From assembly GCA_006739055.1 (NCBI GenBank), contig AP019702.1, forward strand, positions 4,675,388 through 4,739,387: 64,000 bases of DNA, in the 5' to 3' direction. Position numbers and translations under genes: made by a program. Positions 1-7,349 of the stretch are shown here, in pieces. Within the stretch, counting starts at the first letter, position 1, and every line of letters begins with the position of its first letter. Origin of the DNA: Allostella vacuolata. GTDB taxonomy: Bacteria > Pseudomonadota > Alphaproteobacteria > ATCC43930 > Allostellaceae. The notes beneath the pieces were generated by a model that made no database searches, had not been told where the DNA came from, and saw only the letters and a list, made by a program, of their open reading frames with translations.

Positions 1-442
1 AGATCGCGCCGTTGACGAGCACACCCGCCGCCACGTGCCACAGTTCCAGGCTGCCCGCCCAGGCGAGCCATGCCTGCAGCAAGGAGACCAGCATCCCGGT
101 CGCCAGGATCGCCAGCAGCAGGCGGCGGCGGCTGAACCGCTCGGCGATCGCCCCGGCGAAGGCGCTGAGCAGCGGCATGGGTAGCATGCGCAGCATCGTC
201 AGCAGCGCCACCTGGACCGGCGACCCGGTCAGGTCCAGCACATAGACGCCGACGACCAGGAACTCGATCCAGCGGACCGTGCCGACCAGGCTGCCGACCA
301 GCCAGACGCGCCGGAAGGCCGCCTCCCCGAGGAGGGACAGCGTCGGTCGGCGGCGGTGGTCGCCCGCGTGCGGCGAAGGGGTGGAAGAGGAGATGGGGGC
401 CAGGGCTGTTCTTTTCCGTAGGCTTGCGCGCCCGTTCCCCAC
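1..442 (-). CDS. MFS transporter, N-terminal part (gene runs off the left edge)
   Basis: Only the first 147 or so codons are in the window. Translation gives a polar N-terminus of about 40 residues, then hydrophobic segments typical of the first MFS helices: FRRVWLVGSLVGTVRWIEFL, a second helix reading VQVALLTMLRMLPMPLLSAF, the loop AIAERFSRRRLLL that matches the MFS helix 2-3 signature, and a third helix. The start is uncertain: no in-frame ATG precedes helix 1, so GTG at 442 is proposed, without a clear Shine-Dalgarno. The family exports small molecules by proton antiport in the inner membrane; the substrate cannot be told from this fragment. It is divergent from the amidase gene. Confidence 0.75.
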   Translation of the reverse strand, partial: MGNGRASLRKRTALAPISSSTPSPHAGDHRRRPTLSLLGEAAFRRVWLVGSLVGTVRWIEFLVVGVYVLDLTGSPVQVALLTMLRMLPMPLLSAFAGAIAERFSRRRLLLAILATGMLVSLLQAWLAWAGSLELWHVAAGVLVNGAI

Positions 443-560
443 ACGTTGCCGGCGATCGGTCCCGCACGCAAGGCGGCCGCGAAGTGCGTGCGAACGGACG
501 GCGGCTTCCGCTAGGTTCGGATCGGCCCGCAGTCGGGCGGCTGACGATCCGAGGAGCGAC

Positions 561-2012
561 ATGAACCAGGCCGACTATCTCGCCTGCACCGCCACCCAGC
601 TGGCCGACCTGGTGCGCACCGGCCAGGCCGGGGCCGGCGAGTTGCTGGCGGCCGCCCGGCTGCGCTCCGAGCAGGTCAACCCGCAGATCAACGCCGTCAT
701 CCACACCTGGTTCGAGGAGGCCGGGCGCCGGCTTCTGGACCGGCCCTCCGGACGCTTCGGCGGCGTGCCGTTCCTCTACAAGGACCTCAGCATCACTTAT
801 GCCGGGCAACCCTTCTCGTCCGGCAGCCGGTTCTGGGCGGGCGCGGTCGGGGCCGGGCATTCCACCATCTCCCGGCGCTATCTCGACGCGGGCCTGGTGC
901 CGTTCGGCACCACCAACAGCTCGGAGCTGGGCCTTGCCTGCGAGACGGCGCCCACCGCCCACGGGCCGACCCGCAACCCCTGGAACCCGGCGCGCAGCAG
1001 CGGCGGCTCCTCGGGCGGGGCCGCGGCTGCGGTCGCCGCGGGGATCGTGCCGGTCGCCCACGCCACCGACGGGGGCGGCTCGATCCGCATCCCCTCGCAC
1101 TGCTGCGGGGTGTTCGGCCTGAAGCCGAGCCGCGGCCGGACCCCGTTCGGCCCGCTGCTGGGCGAGGGATGGAACGGGCTGTCGGCCCACCACGTCATCT
1201 CCCGCGACGTCGGCGACAGCGCCCGCTTCCTCGACGCGACCCACGGCGCGGAGCCGGGCGACCCCTATGCCGCCCCGGCCGTGCCGGAGGGTTTCGCCAG
1301 TGCCGTGGGACGGCCCGACCGGCCCTTCCGCATCGCCGTGCTGACCGAGACCTATGACGGCCGCCCGGTCCATCCCGACTGCCGCGCCGCGGTCGAGCAG
1401 GCGGCCCGCTGGGCGGAATCGGCCGGCCACCAGGTCGACCTTGCCCGCCCCGCGATCGACATGGAGGCGCTGAAGCGGGCGACACGGGTGCTGGTCGGCG
1501 CCAACGCCCGCGGCGCCCTGCTGCGCCGGTCGCGGGAGCTGGGCCGGCCGTGGACGGCCGAGGACGTGGAGCCCTCGACGCTCGCCTGGGCCGAGGAGGC
1601 CGGACGGTTGTCGGCCGACGACTATGTCGCCGCGGTGCTGACGATCCACGGGATCGGCCGCACCTTCGGCGCCTTCTTCGAGGGCTGGGACCTGATCCTG
1701 ACGCCGACCTTCGCCGCACCCGCGCCGCCGATCGACACCGTCGACGTGCGCGAGCCCGACCTCGACACCTACTATGCCCGGCTGCGCGGCCTCAGCGCGT
1801 TCACCTCGATCCACAACGCCACCGGCTGCCCCGCCTGCTCGCTGCCCGTGCACTGGAACGCCGAGGGCCTGCCGGTCGGCGTCCAGCTCGCCACCCGCCT
1901 CGGCGGGGAGCGCACCCTGTTCGCCGTTGCCGGGCAGTTGCAGGAGATCAGCCGCTGGACGGACCGGCAGCGGCGACTGCTCCAGCCCGGCCCGCTGGCG
2001 CCCTCGCCCTGA
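561..2012 (+). CDS. Amidase signature family hydrolase
   Basis: A 483-residue enzyme of the amidase signature family, which hydrolyses carboxamides through a Lys-cisSer-Ser triad. Lys74 lies in FLYKDL, the glycine/serine loop SSGGSSGG gives cis-Ser150, and the nucleophile is Ser174 in DGGGSIRIPS. The following GVFGLKPSRGR is also typical. Length fits the family (about 450-500). ATG at 561 is preceded by GAGGAG; an open upstream extension has no family similarity and was excluded. Substrate is unknown; members include indoleacetamide hydrolases, 6-aminohexanoate hydrolases and GatA-like proteins. It is transcribed alone, convergent with the aldolase gene. A second, distinct amidase lies at 59437-60864. 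Confidence 0.92.
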   Translation: MNQADYLACTATQLADLVRTGQAGAGELLAAARLRSEQVNPQINAVIHTWFEEAGRRLLDRPSGRFGGVPFLYKDLSITYAGQPFSSGSRFWAGAVGAGHSTISRRYLDAGLVPFGTTNSSELGLACETAPTAHGPTRNPWNPARSSGGSSGGAAAAVAAGIVPVAHATDGGGSIRIPSHCCGVFGLKPSRGRTPFGPLLGEGWNGLSAHHVISRDVGDSARFLDATHGAEPGDPYAAPAVPEGFASAVGRPDRPFRIAVLTETYDGRPVHPDCRAAVEQAARWAESAGHQVDLARPAIDMEALKRATRVLVGANARGALLRRSRELGRPWTAEDVEPSTLAWAEEAGRLSADDYVAAVLTIHGIGRTFGAFFEGWDLILTPTFAAPAPPIDTVDVREPDLDTYYARLRGLSAFTSIHNATGCPACSLPVHWNAEGLPVGVQLATRLGGERTLFAVAGQLQEISRWTDRQRRLLQPGPLAPSP

Positions 2013-2026
2013 CGCCGCGGCGTCAG
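2009..2026. terminator. Perfect 18-bp palindrome between convergent genes
   Basis: CTGACGCCGCGGCGTCAG is fully self-complementary and contains the amidase stop codon. It lies 15 bp from the end of the convergent aldolase gene. It may act as a bidirectional terminator stem, but no T-run follows on either strand. Confidence 0.4.
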
Positions 2027-2040
2027 GCGCTGCCTCGCGT

Positions 2041-2877
2041 TCAGTCGAAGAGGTCGGGCTCCTCGGCGGTGACGACGTCCCAGTAGGGCTGGAACGAGAA
2101 GAAGTTGCCGATCTCGCTGCCGACCTGGCCCGCGGTGTGGCGGGCGACGGCGTCCGGCATCGGCCGGGTCGGTCCGGCTGCCTGGGCGAGGAGCTGGACC
2201 TGGCAGGCGTTCTCCATCGCCAGGTAGCGCCAGACCGCCGCCTCGACCGAGTGGCCGACCGTCAGGATGCCGTGGTTCTGCAGGATCACCGCCTTGCGGG
2301 GGCCGAGCGCCAGGGCGATCTTCTCGCCCTCGCTGGTGTCCAGCACCACGCCCGAGAACTCCTCGAACACCGAGTGGTCCTCGAAGAAGGCGGCCGAATC
2401 CTGGGTCAGCGGCTCCAGCGGACGGCCGAGCGCCGACCACGCCTTGCCGTAGAGCGAGTGGGAATGCGCCGCCGCCACCACGTCGGGCCGGGCCTTGTGG
2501 AGCTCGGAATGGATGGCGAAGGCCGCCTGGTTGAGGCGCGCCTTGGCCCGGGCCGGCGGGATGACGATCTGCCCCTCGTGGCTGACCAGCATCAGGTCGG
2601 AGACGGTGATGCGGCTGAAATGGATGCCGAACGGGTTGACCCAGAAATGGTCGGTCCATTCCGGGTCGCGCGCCGTGATGTGGCCGGCGCCGCCCATCTC
2701 GAAACCGTAGCGGGCGAACAGCCGGTAGCCGGCGGCCAGGCGCTGCTTGCGGTAGAGCCGCTCCAGCTCGACGGTCGGCTGCACCGGCAGCTCCCGGGAG
2801 CCCGGTGCGGGAAACACGGTTTCGATCTTGCCCGCGAAAGGCTGGGCGGGCGGTTCGGTGCGGAGCGCGACGGCCAT
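2041..2877 (-). CDS. Class II aldolase/adducin family protein
   Basis: A 278-residue protein of the class II aldolase/adducin family, which normally binds Zn or Mn and carries out retro-aldol or related chemistry on sugar phosphates or hydroxy acids. Metal ligands are visible: His138 and His140 in AAAHSHSLYG and His202 in LQNHGILTVG. The N-terminal MGGAGHITARDPE matches the family substrate loop. ATG at 2877 follows AAAGGACG; a longer in-frame extension upstream looks like non-coding DNA. It is the third gene of a minus-strand group (exporter, SDR, aldolase) with a 157-base gap before it, so it may have its own promoter. Substrate unknown. Confidence 0.88.
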   Translation of the reverse strand: MAVALRTEPPAQPFAGKIETVFPAPGSRELPVQPTVELERLYRKQRLAAGYRLFARYGFEMGGAGHITARDPEWTDHFWVNPFGIHFSRITVSDLMLVSHEGQIVIPPARAKARLNQAAFAIHSELHKARPDVVAAAHSHSLYGKAWSALGRPLEPLTQDSAAFFEDHSVFEEFSGVVLDTSEGEKIALALGPRKAVILQNHGILTVGHSVEAAVWRYLAMENACQVQLLAQAAGPTRPMPDAVARHTAGQVGSEIGNFFSFQPYWDVVTAEEPDLFD

Positions 2878-3034
2878 GGGAACGTCCTTTGGAGACCGGG
2901 GGGCAGCGGCGGCGGGGAGCACCCGCGATCGGCTCACGAAGCCGGAGCCGTCGCGGGTGATCCCGGGCCGCCTTGCGTGGCTGCTCGCACGTTCCAGGCC
3001 AGCTTCCGGCGAACCGTCGTGCGGCAACCCGCCC

Positions 3035-3772
3035 CTAGGTCTGGCCGCCGCCGTTCACCTGGAGCATCTGGCCGGTGATGTAGGCACCGCCGTCCGACAC
3101 CAGCATGCGCACCGCGGCCGCCACCTCGTCCGGGGTGCCGAGGCGGCCGAGCGGGATGCGCGCGACCGCGTCCCGTCGGGCGGTCGCCAGGTCGTCGTCG
3201 TCGGCCGCGATCGGGCCGGGCGAGACGGCGTTGATGGTGATCCCGCTGGGGCCGAACTCCTTGGCGAGCGCCTTGGTCAGGCCCCAGACGCCGTGCTTGG
3301 CGACCGACACCGGCGAATGGCCGGCATAGCCATGCATGGCGTTCATGCCCGTGAAGTTGACGATGCGGCCCCAGCCGCGCTCGACCATGCCGGGCAGGCA
3401 GGCGCGGGCGAGCCAGACCGCGGCATCGAGGTCGACCGCGATCACCCGGCGCCACTCTTCCTCGCCCATTTCCAGGAAGCCCTTGGCCGGCCGCAGCGCG
3501 GCGTTGTTGACCAGGACGTCGACGGCGCCGAACCGGCCGGTCGCCTCGGCGAAGATCCGGGCGCAGTCCTCCGGCCGGCCGACATCGCCCATGGCGACCA
3601 GCGCCCCGGCGCCGGCTGCCTCGACCGCGCGCGCCACCGCCTCGCAGGCGGCGCGGTCGCTCGACCCGTTGACCACCACGTCGAAGCCGTCCTGCGCCAG
3701 CCCCAGGGCGACCGCCCGGCCGATGTTGCGCCCGGCCCCGGTGACCAGGGCGGCCTTGCGTCGTTGGCTCAT
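3035..3772 (-). CDS. SDR-family protein lacking the catalytic Ser and Tyr
   Basis: A 245-residue short-chain dehydrogenase/reductase fold. The Rossmann motif TGAGRNIG, the NNAA motif and the C-terminal YITGQMLQVNGGGQT are all present. In the active-site segment, GYAGHSPVSVAKHG has Val where the catalytic Tyr of YxxxK should be, and the aligned Ser position 13 residues earlier is Gly (NFTGMNA). Both substitutions were checked in the nucleotide sequence. The Lys is kept. It may therefore bind NAD(P) and ligand without normal dehydrogenase activity, or belong to a subfamily with another mechanism. It starts 24 bases after the exporter gene ends, so the two are probably co-transcribed. Confidence 0.85.
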   Translation of the reverse strand: MSQRRKAALVTGAGRNIGRAVALGLAQDGFDVVVNGSSDRAACEAVARAVEAAGAGALVAMGDVGRPEDCARIFAEATGRFGAVDVLVNNAALRPAKGFLEMGEEEWRRVIAVDLDAAVWLARACLPGMVERGWGRIVNFTGMNAMHGYAGHSPVSVAKHGVWGLTKALAKEFGPSGITINAVSPGPIAADDDDLATARRDAVARIPLGRLGTPDEVAAAVRMLVSDGGAYITGQMLQVNGGGQT

Positions 3773-3796
3773 TCTCGTGCTCCTCCGTCGGTAGTG

Positions 3797-5326
3797 TCAG
3801 TCCGCCGCGCCGCGCCGGCGGCGGCGGCCGGCGAACAGGACCAGCAGGATCGCCGCAGCCGACACCGCCATATACATGCCGAAGGCGTTGACGTGGCCGA
3901 TCATCACGGCCTGGCGCTCGATCTCGCGCGACAGGCGGGCCAAACCCTGCAGCGAATCGACGCTCCAGCCGCCCATCACCTCCGGCATCGCCAGGGCCCG
4001 GTTGTAGGGCGAGACGTTCTCCGACATCCGGCTGTAGTTGGTCGACGTCGAGCGCACGATCTCGGTCACGCTGAGCGAGATGAAGAAGCTGGAGCCGATG
4101 TTGCGCAACAGGTGGAAGACCGACATCGCCTCGGGCGTGTCGCGGCTGCTGAGGCTCGAGAAGGTCGTCACCGTCAGCGGCACCCAGATGATGCCGACCG
4201 CGAAGCCCTGCAGCATGGAGTTCATCAGCAGCAGGTCGACCCCGACATTGAGGTCGAGGCTCATCAGCCACAGGCCGGAGACGACGAGCAGGCAGAAGCC
4301 GATGATCATGCCGACCCGGGGGTCGAGCCGGCCGATCAGCAGGGTGCAGCCGAAGCCCAGCGTGCCGCCCAGCCCGCGATAGCCGACGATCTGCCCGATG
4401 ATGCTGTCCGGGTATCCGGCATGCTGCTGCAGCAGGGACGGCAGCAGCACGATCGGGGTGAAGTTCACCATGCCGTAGATGAAGACCAGCGCCAGCCCGA
4501 TGGCGTAGTTGCGGTCGAGCAGCAGGCGCAGGTTGAGGAACGGCCGGGCGGTGGTCAGGCTGTGGGTGACGAAGACGTAGAGCGCCAGCACCGCCACGCA
4601 CGCCTCGATGACGATCTCGGGCGATTCGAACCAGTCGAGCCGCTGCCCGCGGGACAGGACCAGCTGCATGCAGGCGATCGCGGTCGACAGCGCCAGGAAG
4701 CCGATCCAGTCGAGCTGCGCCTTGGCCCCCGGCCGGTCGGGCGGCAGGGTCAGGTGCAGGGCGATGGCGGCCAGCGCGCCTGCCGGCACGATCATGTAGA
4801 AGGCCCAGCGCCAGTTGTAGGTCTCGGCCAGCATGCCGCCCAGGAGCGGGCCGAACACCGGCCCCAGCACCACCGTCATGCCGTAGATCGAGCTGACCAG
4901 CCCCGCCTGCCGGCGCGGGAAGGTGTCGAGCACGATGGCGTTGGACAGCGGCACCACGGGCGCGCCGATGCCGCCCTGCAGGATGCGCCACAGGACGATG
5001 GTTTCGAGCGAATCCGCCTGGCCGCACAGCCAGGTCGCGACGCTGAAGCCGGTGACGCAGAAGATCATCACCTGGCGGCGGCCGAAGCGGGCGACAAGGA
5101 AGCCCGTCATCGGGGTGACGATCGCCGTCGCCAGGATGTTGAAGGTGGTGGTCCAGGCGATCTCGTCCGGCGTCGCGGCGAAGCTGCCCTGCATCTGCGG
5201 CAGCAGGGTGGAGGCGACCAGCAGCGTGGTCGCATAGAGGGTGGAGCCGAGCACCACGGCCGCCAGGATCAGAATCCGGCGCAGCGTGCTCAGTCTCTGG
5301 CTGTCGGGCGGCTCGGGATCGGCCAT
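3797..5326 (-). CDS. DHA2-family MFS efflux transporter (EmrB-like)
   Basis: A 509-residue membrane protein of the drug:H+ antiporter-2 family with about 14 hydrophobic helices. Helix 1 is followed by LLPQMQGSFAATPDEIAWTTT, and the loop LVARFGRRQVM matches the MFS signature. Helix 5 carries VLGPVFGPLLGG, resembling motif C of antiporters. Length fits EmrB (about 510). ATG at 5326 was chosen because the fit to the family starts there; the frame stays open further upstream into the divergent MarR gene. Together with the EmrA-like adaptor encoded at 5930-7042 it could form a tripartite pump across the envelope, although the two genes are transcribed away from each other. Confidence 0.92.
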   Translation of the reverse strand: MADPEPPDSQRLSTLRRILILAAVVLGSTLYATTLLVASTLLPQMQGSFAATPDEIAWTTTFNILATAIVTPMTGFLVARFGRRQVMIFCVTGFSVATWLCGQADSLETIVLWRILQGGIGAPVVPLSNAIVLDTFPRRQAGLVSSIYGMTVVLGPVFGPLLGGMLAETYNWRWAFYMIVPAGALAAIALHLTLPPDRPGAKAQLDWIGFLALSTAIACMQLVLSRGQRLDWFESPEIVIEACVAVLALYVFVTHSLTTARPFLNLRLLLDRNYAIGLALVFIYGMVNFTPIVLLPSLLQQHAGYPDSIIGQIVGYRGLGGTLGFGCTLLIGRLDPRVGMIIGFCLLVVSGLWLMSLDLNVGVDLLLMNSMLQGFAVGIIWVPLTVTTFSSLSSRDTPEAMSVFHLLRNIGSSFFISLSVTEIVRSTSTNYSRMSENVSPYNRALAMPEVMGGWSVDSLQGLARLSREIERQAVMIGHVNAFGMYMAVSAAAILLVLFAGRRRRRGAAD

Positions 5327-5376
5327 GGGGTGCGGCTCGGGGCGGGAGCCCAGCATACCGCCTTGCCGCCGGGGCG

Positions 5377-5401
5377 ATAGTCGTAACCCTGGCAATAGTC
5401 G
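5377..5401. promoter_or_regulatory. Direct repeats in the divergent exporter/MarR promoter region
   Basis: The 76-bp region between the exporter and MarR starts has two exact copies of ATAGTCG (5377-5383 and 5395-5401), 18 bp apart. Close by are TAACCC and GGGTAA words that form an imperfect dyad running over the MarR start. This is a candidate autoregulatory MarR operator. Confidence 0.35.
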
Positions 5402-5402
5402 C

Positions 5403-5933
5403 ATGGGTAATGATAACCTGGACAACAAACGACCGGCGGGCCCACCATCGCCGCCATTGCCCCCTCGGAGCCGCCCCCTGCCCTCCTCCGACGACCGCCG
5501 GCACATCGGCTTCCTGATCTCCGACGTGGCGCGGCTGATGCGCGCCGCGTTCGACCGGCGCGTGCGCCGGCTCGGCCTCACCCGCTCGCAGTGGCTGGTG
5601 CTGAGCCGCCTGCATCGCCACCCCGGGATCAGCCAGTCGGAGCTGGCCGAGATGCTGGAGGTGGAGCGCGCCACCGCCGGGCGGATGGTCGACCGGCTGG
5701 AACGGAGCAACTGGCTGGTCCGCCAGCCGGACCCGGCCGACCGCCGCATCAACCGCCTCTACCTGACCGCCGAGGCCGAGGCGGTGCAGGCCGAGATGGG
5801 CACGATCGCCGAGGGACTGATCGACGAGGCGATGGCGCTCCTCGACGCGGGCGAGCGCGCCGCGCTGACGGCCATGATGGAGCGGGTGAAGACGCAGCTG
5901 CAGGCCATGGCCCAGCCGGGGGCGGCACCTTGA
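5403..5933 (+). CDS. MarR-family transcriptional regulator
   Basis: A 176-residue winged-helix repressor of the MarR family. After a proline-rich N-terminus of about 35 residues come the dimerisation helix (IGFLISDVARLMRAAFDRRV), the helix-turn-helix (ISQSELAEMLEVERATAGRM) and the wing (RQPDPADRRINRLYLT), where DxRDRR-type residues are conserved. ATG at 5403 lies within a likely operator. The gene overlaps the adaptor gene by four bases (TTGA) and is divergent from the DHA2 exporter, the usual setting for a drug-responsive regulator of an efflux system. Confidence 0.9.
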   Translation: MGNDNLDNKRPAGPPSPPLPPRSRPLPSSDDRRHIGFLISDVARLMRAAFDRRVRRLGLTRSQWLVLSRLHRHPGISQSELAEMLEVERATAGRMVDRLERSNWLVRQPDPADRRINRLYLTAEAEAVQAEMGTIAEGLIDEAMALLDAGERAALTAMMERVKTQLQAMAQPGAAP

Positions 5934-7042
5934 GCGAGGAGCGCCCGCGCCGCCGGCGCGCCTTGCGGTTCGTGCTGCTGGTCGGCGTGCCGGCCCTGTG
6001 CGTCGTCGCGGGCCTGGCGGTCTGGCAGCGGGGCGGCCGCTTCATCACCACCGAGAACGCCTATGTGAAGGCCGACATCGTCCAGATCGCACCGGAGGTG
6101 GCCGGGCGGGTGCTGGAGGTGGCGGTGCGCGACCATTCCCGGGTCGCGGCTGGCGAGCTGCTGCTGCGCCTCGACCCGCGGCCGTTCCAGCTGGCCCTGG
6201 ACAAGGCCGAGGCCGAGCTGGACACCGCGCGGACCGAGGTCGAGATCGCCCGCGCCACCTACCGGGAGACGCAGGGCGAGCTGGCCGAGCTGCAGAGCCG
6301 GGCCGACTACCTGCTGCGCCAGGCGCGCCGGCAGCAGGAACTGGCCGCCCGCGGCGTCGCCCCGGCGGCGCGGCTGGAGGAGACCCAGAGCGAGGCGGAG
6401 GTCGCCCAGGCCCGCATCCACGTCCTGCGCCAGCGGCTGGTCCGCATGCTGACCACCCTGAAGGGCGATCCCGACCTGCCGGCCGCCGACCACCCGACGG
6501 TGCGCGAGCGCATGGTCGAGCGCGACCGCGCCGCCCTCGACCTGTCCCACACGCGGATCGCGGCCCCGGTCGGCGGCATCGTGGTCAACCTGCGGGTCCA
6601 GCCGGGCGAGCAACTCCGGGCGGCGACCCCGCTCTTCGCGCTGGTCTCCGACCGGCGGCCCTGGGTCGACGCCAACCTCAAGGAGACGACGCTGGCCCAC
6701 GTCACCGTCGGCCAGCGGGTCGAGGTGTCGCTCGACCTCTATCCCGGCCTGACCTGGGAGGGCGAGGTCGAGAGCATCAGCCCGGCGACCGGGGCGGAAT
6801 TCGCCATCCTGCCGCCGCAGAACGCGTCCGGGAACTGGGTCAAGGTGGTGCAGCGCCTGCCCGTGCGCATCCGCCTGCTGCCGCGCGACGGCGAGCCGCC
6901 GCTGCGCACCGGGGCCACGGCGACGGTATCCATCGACACCCGCCGCCAGCGCAGCCTGCGCGACGCGCTGGGGAGCATCGGCGACCTGCTCGGCGGCAAC
7001 GCCAATGCGTCGGGCGGCCCGCCTCCGTCGCCCGGGCGATAG
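5930..7042 (+). CDS. HlyD/EmrA-type periplasmic adaptor (membrane fusion protein)
   Basis: A 370-residue membrane fusion protein. One N-terminal membrane helix (about residues 12-30) is followed by ENAYVKADIVQIAPEVAGRV, the hallmark EmrA lipoyl half-motif. A long alpha-helical hairpin follows (about 85-190), then the second lipoyl half with HTRIAAPVGGIVVN and a beta-barrel domain. EmrA-type adaptors connect a DHA2 pump to an outer-membrane channel; no channel gene is in this window. The TTG start overlaps the MarR stop, indicating translational coupling. The last 35 codons are partly duplicated at 8701-8784. Confidence 0.9.
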   Translation: MSEERPRRRRALRFVLLVGVPALCVVAGLAVWQRGGRFITTENAYVKADIVQIAPEVAGRVLEVAVRDHSRVAAGELLLRLDPRPFQLALDKAEAELDTARTEVEIARATYRETQGELAELQSRADYLLRQARRQQELAARGVAPAARLEETQSEAEVAQARIHVLRQRLVRMLTTLKGDPDLPAADHPTVRERMVERDRAALDLSHTRIAAPVGGIVVNLRVQPGEQLRAATPLFALVSDRRPWVDANLKETTLAHVTVGQRVEVSLDLYPGLTWEGEVESISPATGAEFAILPPQNASGNWVKVVQRLPVRIRLLPRDGEPPLRTGATATVSIDTRRQRSLRDALGSIGDLLGGNANASGGPPPSPGR

Positions 7043-7127
7043 CCAGCAGCCAAGCAGGCACCGATCCGCTTCCAAGCTACGGCCGATGCCGCCGCTACGC
7101 CTCAGCGCCATGCACATCAACCGGCAA

Positions 7128-7162
7128 TTGAACTTGTGGCACACATGGCCCTTAACTTATTG
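7128..7162 (+). promoter_or_regulatory. Possible promoter for the small ORF/exonuclease pair
   Basis: An AT-rich patch in otherwise GC-rich DNA. TTGAAC (7128-7133) and TTGTGG (7134-7139) are possible -35 elements, with TAACTT (7153-7158) or TTATTG (7157-7162) as -10. It lies about 60-70 bases before the small ORF start. Confidence 0.35.
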
Positions 7163-7223
7163 TGGCATTAATCGCAGGTCCGGCAACCGCGATGCGCGAA
7201 GGATGATGCACGAGGGTCGAACC

Positions 7224-7349
7224 ATGGATGCAAACCGACAAGGCTGGGTCGAGCTCGTCTTGTTCGTGGCCAACGGTCGTCCGCCGCCGATGCCTGCGTC
7301 CGTCAATGTACCGGCGACCGATCCGCCCGGGATCGTTACTCCTCAATGA
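7224..7349 (+). CDS. Small hypothetical protein coupled to the exonuclease gene
   Basis: A 41-codon frame starting at ATG 7224, with GAGGG seven bases before it. Its stop overlaps the exonuclease start in an ATGA arrangement (7346-7349), the main reason to take it as translated. The product begins MDANRQGWVELVLFVANG and has a proline-rich second half. There is no family I recognise, no signal peptide and no cysteine. It could be a leader ORF that couples translation to the exonuclease rather than a functional protein. Confidence 0.45.
   Translation: MDANRQGWVELVLFVANGRPPPMPASVNVPATDPPGIVTPQ

Noticed and set aside
2828-5380. 850-codon open frame on the plus strand opposite the aldolase/SDR/exporter genes
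   Set aside because: It is the antisense shadow of GC-rich genes: very Arg/Gly/Ala/Asp/His-rich, no family pattern, and it covers three well-supported genes.
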